Origin: an uncultured Eubacteriales bacterium
GTDB lineage: Bacteria > Bacillota > Clostridia > Oscillospirales > Oscillospiraceae
Assembly (NCBI GenBank): GCA_902477055.1
Contig: CABSFY010000054.1
Location: 1 to 15,363 of the forward strand
Length of the DNA stretch: 15,363 nt
Direction of reading: 5' to 3'
Shown here: positions 13,666-15,363 of the stretch, one piece after another
Layout of the letters: every line of letters begins with the position of its first letter
Numbering within the stretch: the stretch's first letter is position 1
The notes under the pieces: generated by a model
Databases searched by the model: none
What the model was told of the DNA's origin: nothing
What the model saw: only the letters and a program-made list of their open reading frames with translations
Program-made: the position numbers and the translations under genes

Positions 13666-13756
13666 TGTCATTGCGAGGAGCGAAGCGACGTGGCAATCCG
13701 TTCTCTTTCGCAACTGCCTGCACGAGATTGCCACGGCCTGCGGCCTCGCAATGACA
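13666..13756. repeat. Inverted pair of palindromic repeats, copies D1 and D2
   Basis: TGTCATTGCGAGG-AGCGAAGCG-ACGTGGCAATCC (13666-13699) and GATTGCCACGGCC-TGCGGCC-TCGCAATGACA (13726-13756) face each other as inverted copies around a 26-base spacer. Together they form a large potential stem of about 90 bases between two convergent transcription units. The terminal sequences match copies A, B and C. Confidence 0.75.
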
Positions 13757-13767
13757 GACTTGAAAAG

Positions 13768-13795
13768 CCGCCCGATTCCAACCGGAATCGGGCGG
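13768..13795 (-). terminator. Terminator of the MATE gene
   Basis: A perfect 12-bp stem CCGCCCGATTCC / GGAATCGGGCGG with a 4-base loop, 6 bases past the MATE stop. On the minus strand it is followed by CTTTTC. Together with the hairpin at 13616 it closes two convergent operons. Confidence 0.7.
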
Positions 13796-13800
13796 TCAGT

Positions 13801-15168
13801 TTATGCTTTTTTGGGCAGCGCGGCTTTTTTGTCGAAGCCGTGGATCCAGTCGCTCTTGAGGTAAAAGATCAGGAAAATGATACTGCTGGTCGTCCACGTC
13901 AGCGGGTACGCAGAGAAAATGACCCAGCTTTTACCGATGAGCGGGACGGCGATGCTAATATACGCGACACGCAGCACACACCACGCGCCCAGCATCACGA
14001 ACATCGGCACGAGCGGCTTTCCCGCGCCGCGCATGATCGCCGCGATGCAATGCGAGAACGCCAGCACGCAGTAGAACAGCGCCTCGACCCGGATCTGCTG
14101 GATGCCGACCTCGATGGCGGCCTCGTTATCGGTAAAGAACGACAGCAGCGGCCGCGCGAAGAACAGCAGCGCCACGCCGATCAGCTCCGCGATGATGACG
14201 CAGCTGAAAATTCCAAATACCGAACCCTTTTTCGCCCGGTCATGCTTGCCCGCGCCGAGATTCTGGCTGACGAAGGTGGTCAGCGCCATGGTGTAGCAGG
14301 TGATGGGCAGGAAAGCGAAGCCCTCGAGCTTGGCGTACGTGCCGCAGCCCGCAACGGTGTCCTCATGGAACATATTGATGTTCGACTGAACGATAACGTT
14401 GGCGAAGGCGATGATGGAATTCTGGATACCGGAGGGCAGACCGTAGCGAATGATCTCCCGCAGCATGGGGCCTTCCAGCCGCAGCCGGCGGAACTGGAAC
14501 TGATAGCCCTCGCCGCCCTTGGCCAGCCGGATGATGCACAGGATCGCGCTCAAAAACTGCGAGATCGATGTCGCCAGCGCCGCCGACCAGACGCCCCAGT
14601 CGAACACGCCGACGAAAAGATAGTCCAGTCCGATATTGACCAGTGACGAGATGATAAGATAGTACAGCGGCGATTTGCTGTTGCCGACCGCCCGCAGAAC
14701 GCCCATGCCGAGGTTATACATGACGATCGACAGTGCGCCGAGGAAGTAATAGCGGAAATATTCGATGGAGTATTTGATATAGCTGTCATCCGTCTGCATC
14801 AGCCGCAGGATCGTCGGTGTCAACAGCACGCCGACGACGCTCAGCACCACGCCGCAGATCAGGCCGAAGGCAACGGTGGTATGGATTGCACTGTCGAGCT
14901 TTTCCTTATCCTTCGCGCCGTAGTAGCGCGCGATCACAACGCCCGCGCCGACCGCGATGCCGGAGAAAAAGCCGATCAACAAAAAGACGAGGCTGCCGGT
15001 CGAGGTAACGGCGGCATATTCCGAGTTGCTGCGGAAATGTCCGACGATCCACGCGTCAGCCGTGTTGTAAAGCTGCTGAAACACCTGCCCCAGCAGGATG
15101 GGAATGGCGAACAGCGTCAAATTTTTCCAGATGGAACCTTCCGTTAACGATACATTCTTTGTCTTCAT
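13801..15168 (-). CDS. MATE-family multidrug/sodium antiporter
   Basis: 455 residues, twelve hydrophobic helices expected, the normal size for MATE transporters that expel drugs or metabolites in exchange for Na+ or H+. The N-terminal MATE signature is visible: FAIPILLGQVFQQLYNTADA (about 21-40). The second half repeats it around IRYGLPSGIQNSIIAFANVIVQSNIN. GAGKH/GAKDKEK loop segments recur in both halves. The ATG at 15168 (MKTKNVSL) has GGAGG 6 bases upstream; an in-frame ATG at 15201 would add a basic RRPYGRRRFE stretch encoded by a leader hairpin and is rejected. A promoter lies at 15218-15247. It is convergent with the ABC operon, so shared control is not implied. Confidence 0.93.
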   Translation of the reverse strand: MKTKNVSLTEGSIWKNLTLFAIPILLGQVFQQLYNTADAWIVGHFRSNSEYAAVTSTGSLVFLLIGFFSGIAVGAGVVIARYYGAKDKEKLDSAIHTTVAFGLICGVVLSVVGVLLTPTILRLMQTDDSYIKYSIEYFRYYFLGALSIVMYNLGMGVLRAVGNSKSPLYYLIISSLVNIGLDYLFVGVFDWGVWSAALATSISQFLSAILCIIRLAKGGEGYQFQFRRLRLEGPMLREIIRYGLPSGIQNSIIAFANVIVQSNINMFHEDTVAGCGTYAKLEGFAFLPITCYTMALTTFVSQNLGAGKHDRAKKGSVFGIFSCVIIAELIGVALLFFARPLLSFFTDNEAAIEVGIQQIRVEALFYCVLAFSHCIAAIMRGAGKPLVPMFVMLGAWCVLRVAYISIAVPLIGKSWVIFSAYPLTWTTSSIIFLIFYLKSDWIHGFDKKAALPKKA

Positions 15169-15174
15169 TTCAAA

Positions 15175-15192
15175 CCTCCGGCGGCCGTAAGG
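15175..15192 (-). promoter_or_regulatory. Short leader hairpin overlapping the MATE ribosome site
   Basis: On the minus strand GGCGGCC ttac GGCCGCC forms a compact GC-only stem that ends at the GGAGG of the MATE gene. It lies between an upstream AGGAGG and the used ribosome site. It could limit ribosome access or protect the 5' end; no regulator-binding evidence exists. Confidence 0.4.
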
Positions 15193-15217
15193 CCGCCGCA
15201 TCCTCCTATTGGGGACT

Positions 15218-15247
15218 ACTATATCATAATTCGCCGCACTTTGCCAA
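15218..15247 (-). promoter_or_regulatory. SigA-type promoter of the MATE gene
   Basis: On the minus strand, -35 TTGGCA (15242-15247), an 18-base spacer and -10 TATAGT (15218-15223), each 5 of 6 consensus bases, lie about 50 bases before the ATG. Confidence 0.65.
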
Positions 15248-15272
15248 CCCCAATTTCAGAGAAAAAATATCG

Positions 15273-15352
15273 GGGGTCAGGTGTTGCCGCCTGACCCCGG
15301 AGGAATTTTGGTTCTATAATAAATGTTGGGGTCAGGCAAAGAGCCTGACCCC
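15273..15352. repeat. Two GGGGTCAGG/CCTGACCCC hairpins
   Basis: The stem GGGGTCAGG (15273-15281) pairs with 15290-15298. The stem GGGGTCAGGC (15328-15337) pairs with 15343-15352 around loop AAAGA. The 29 bases between them are AT-rich and contain a TATAAT box (15315-15320) without a clear -35. This is a different repeat family from copies A-D, and it may be the end of a mobile element that continues past the window. No transposase reading frame is identifiable here. Confidence 0.6.
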
Positions 15353-15363
15353 TTAGCTATAGA

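Noticed and set aside
13258..14646. 462-codon plus-strand open frame spanning the end of the ABC gene, the repeats and the MATE gene
   Set aside because: Runs through palindromic repeats and antisense to a clear MATE transporter; low-complexity translation.
15159..15356. 65-codon plus-strand frame at the window end
   Set aside because: It starts antisense to the MATE gene and its tail is encoded by the GGGGTCAGG hairpins; no ribosome site or domain.

Overview
The window looks like chromosomal DNA of a GC-rich, endospore-forming Clostridia, probably an Oscillospirales/Ruminococcaceae-type gut Firmicute. This rests on the spoIIA sporulation operon, strong GGAGG-type ribosome sites, SigA-like promoters (TTGACA/TATAAT), a GerMN-domain lipoprotein and many small palindromic intergenic repeats. 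The genus assignment is inference; no 16S or other taxonomic marker is present.

Left part, minus strand (1-5836). A tRNA-Thr(CGT) with its own consensus promoter and a perfect 16-bp terminator hairpin follows a stretch (81-317) holding two more fragments of the same tRNA 3' end. Next comes spoIIAA-spoIIAB-sigF (1912 to 454), the anti-anti-sigma, anti-sigma and sigma-F triad of the forespore, joined by ATGA overlaps. Upstream of it lies a four-gene minus-strand operon, 5836 to 2031: a ComEA-like helix-hairpin-helix protein, an OmpR-family response regulator, its membrane histidine kinase and a lipoprotein with three GerMN-like repeats. Every junction in that operon overlaps. A terminator-like hairpin separates this operon from spoIIAA and sits directly in front of the spoIIAA ribosome site, so it may act as an attenuator.

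Middle, plus strand (5908-8088). A consensus SigA promoter drives a D-alanyl-D-alanine carboxypeptidase (dacF/dacA type), which overlaps a family-4 uracil-DNA glycosylase. In Bacillus subtilis dacF heads the spoIIA operon. Here it is close to spoIIA but divergent and separated by the two-component operon.

Intergenic 8089-8499 carries no gene. It holds a mosaic of palindromic repeats that appears to have inserted into the terminator after the glycosylase gene, leaving an 11-bp direct repeat.

Right part, plus strand (8500-13610): an AgrA/LytR-type (LytTR) response regulator, a soluble GHKL histidine kinase with no membrane sensor, and two full-length ABC exporter half-transporters overlapping by ATGA. 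This reads as a self-contained regulated export module. A possible LytTR operator lies just upstream of the ABC pair. No precursor peptide or C39 peptidase domain is visible, so the cargo is unknown. The module ends in a hairpin and a palindromic repeat pair, followed by a convergent MATE-family efflux pump on the minus strand (15168 to 13801). The last 90 bases hold two GGGGTCAGG/CCTGACCCC hairpins of a further repeat family.

The most noteworthy candidates are the LytTR/soluble kinase/ABC module with its possible operator, the GerMN-lipoprotein two-component operon (which parallels MtrAB-LpqB of Actinobacteria), the hairpin in the spoIIA leader, and the tRNA 3'-end fragments. None is shown here to be a new system; each is a testable reading of the sequence.
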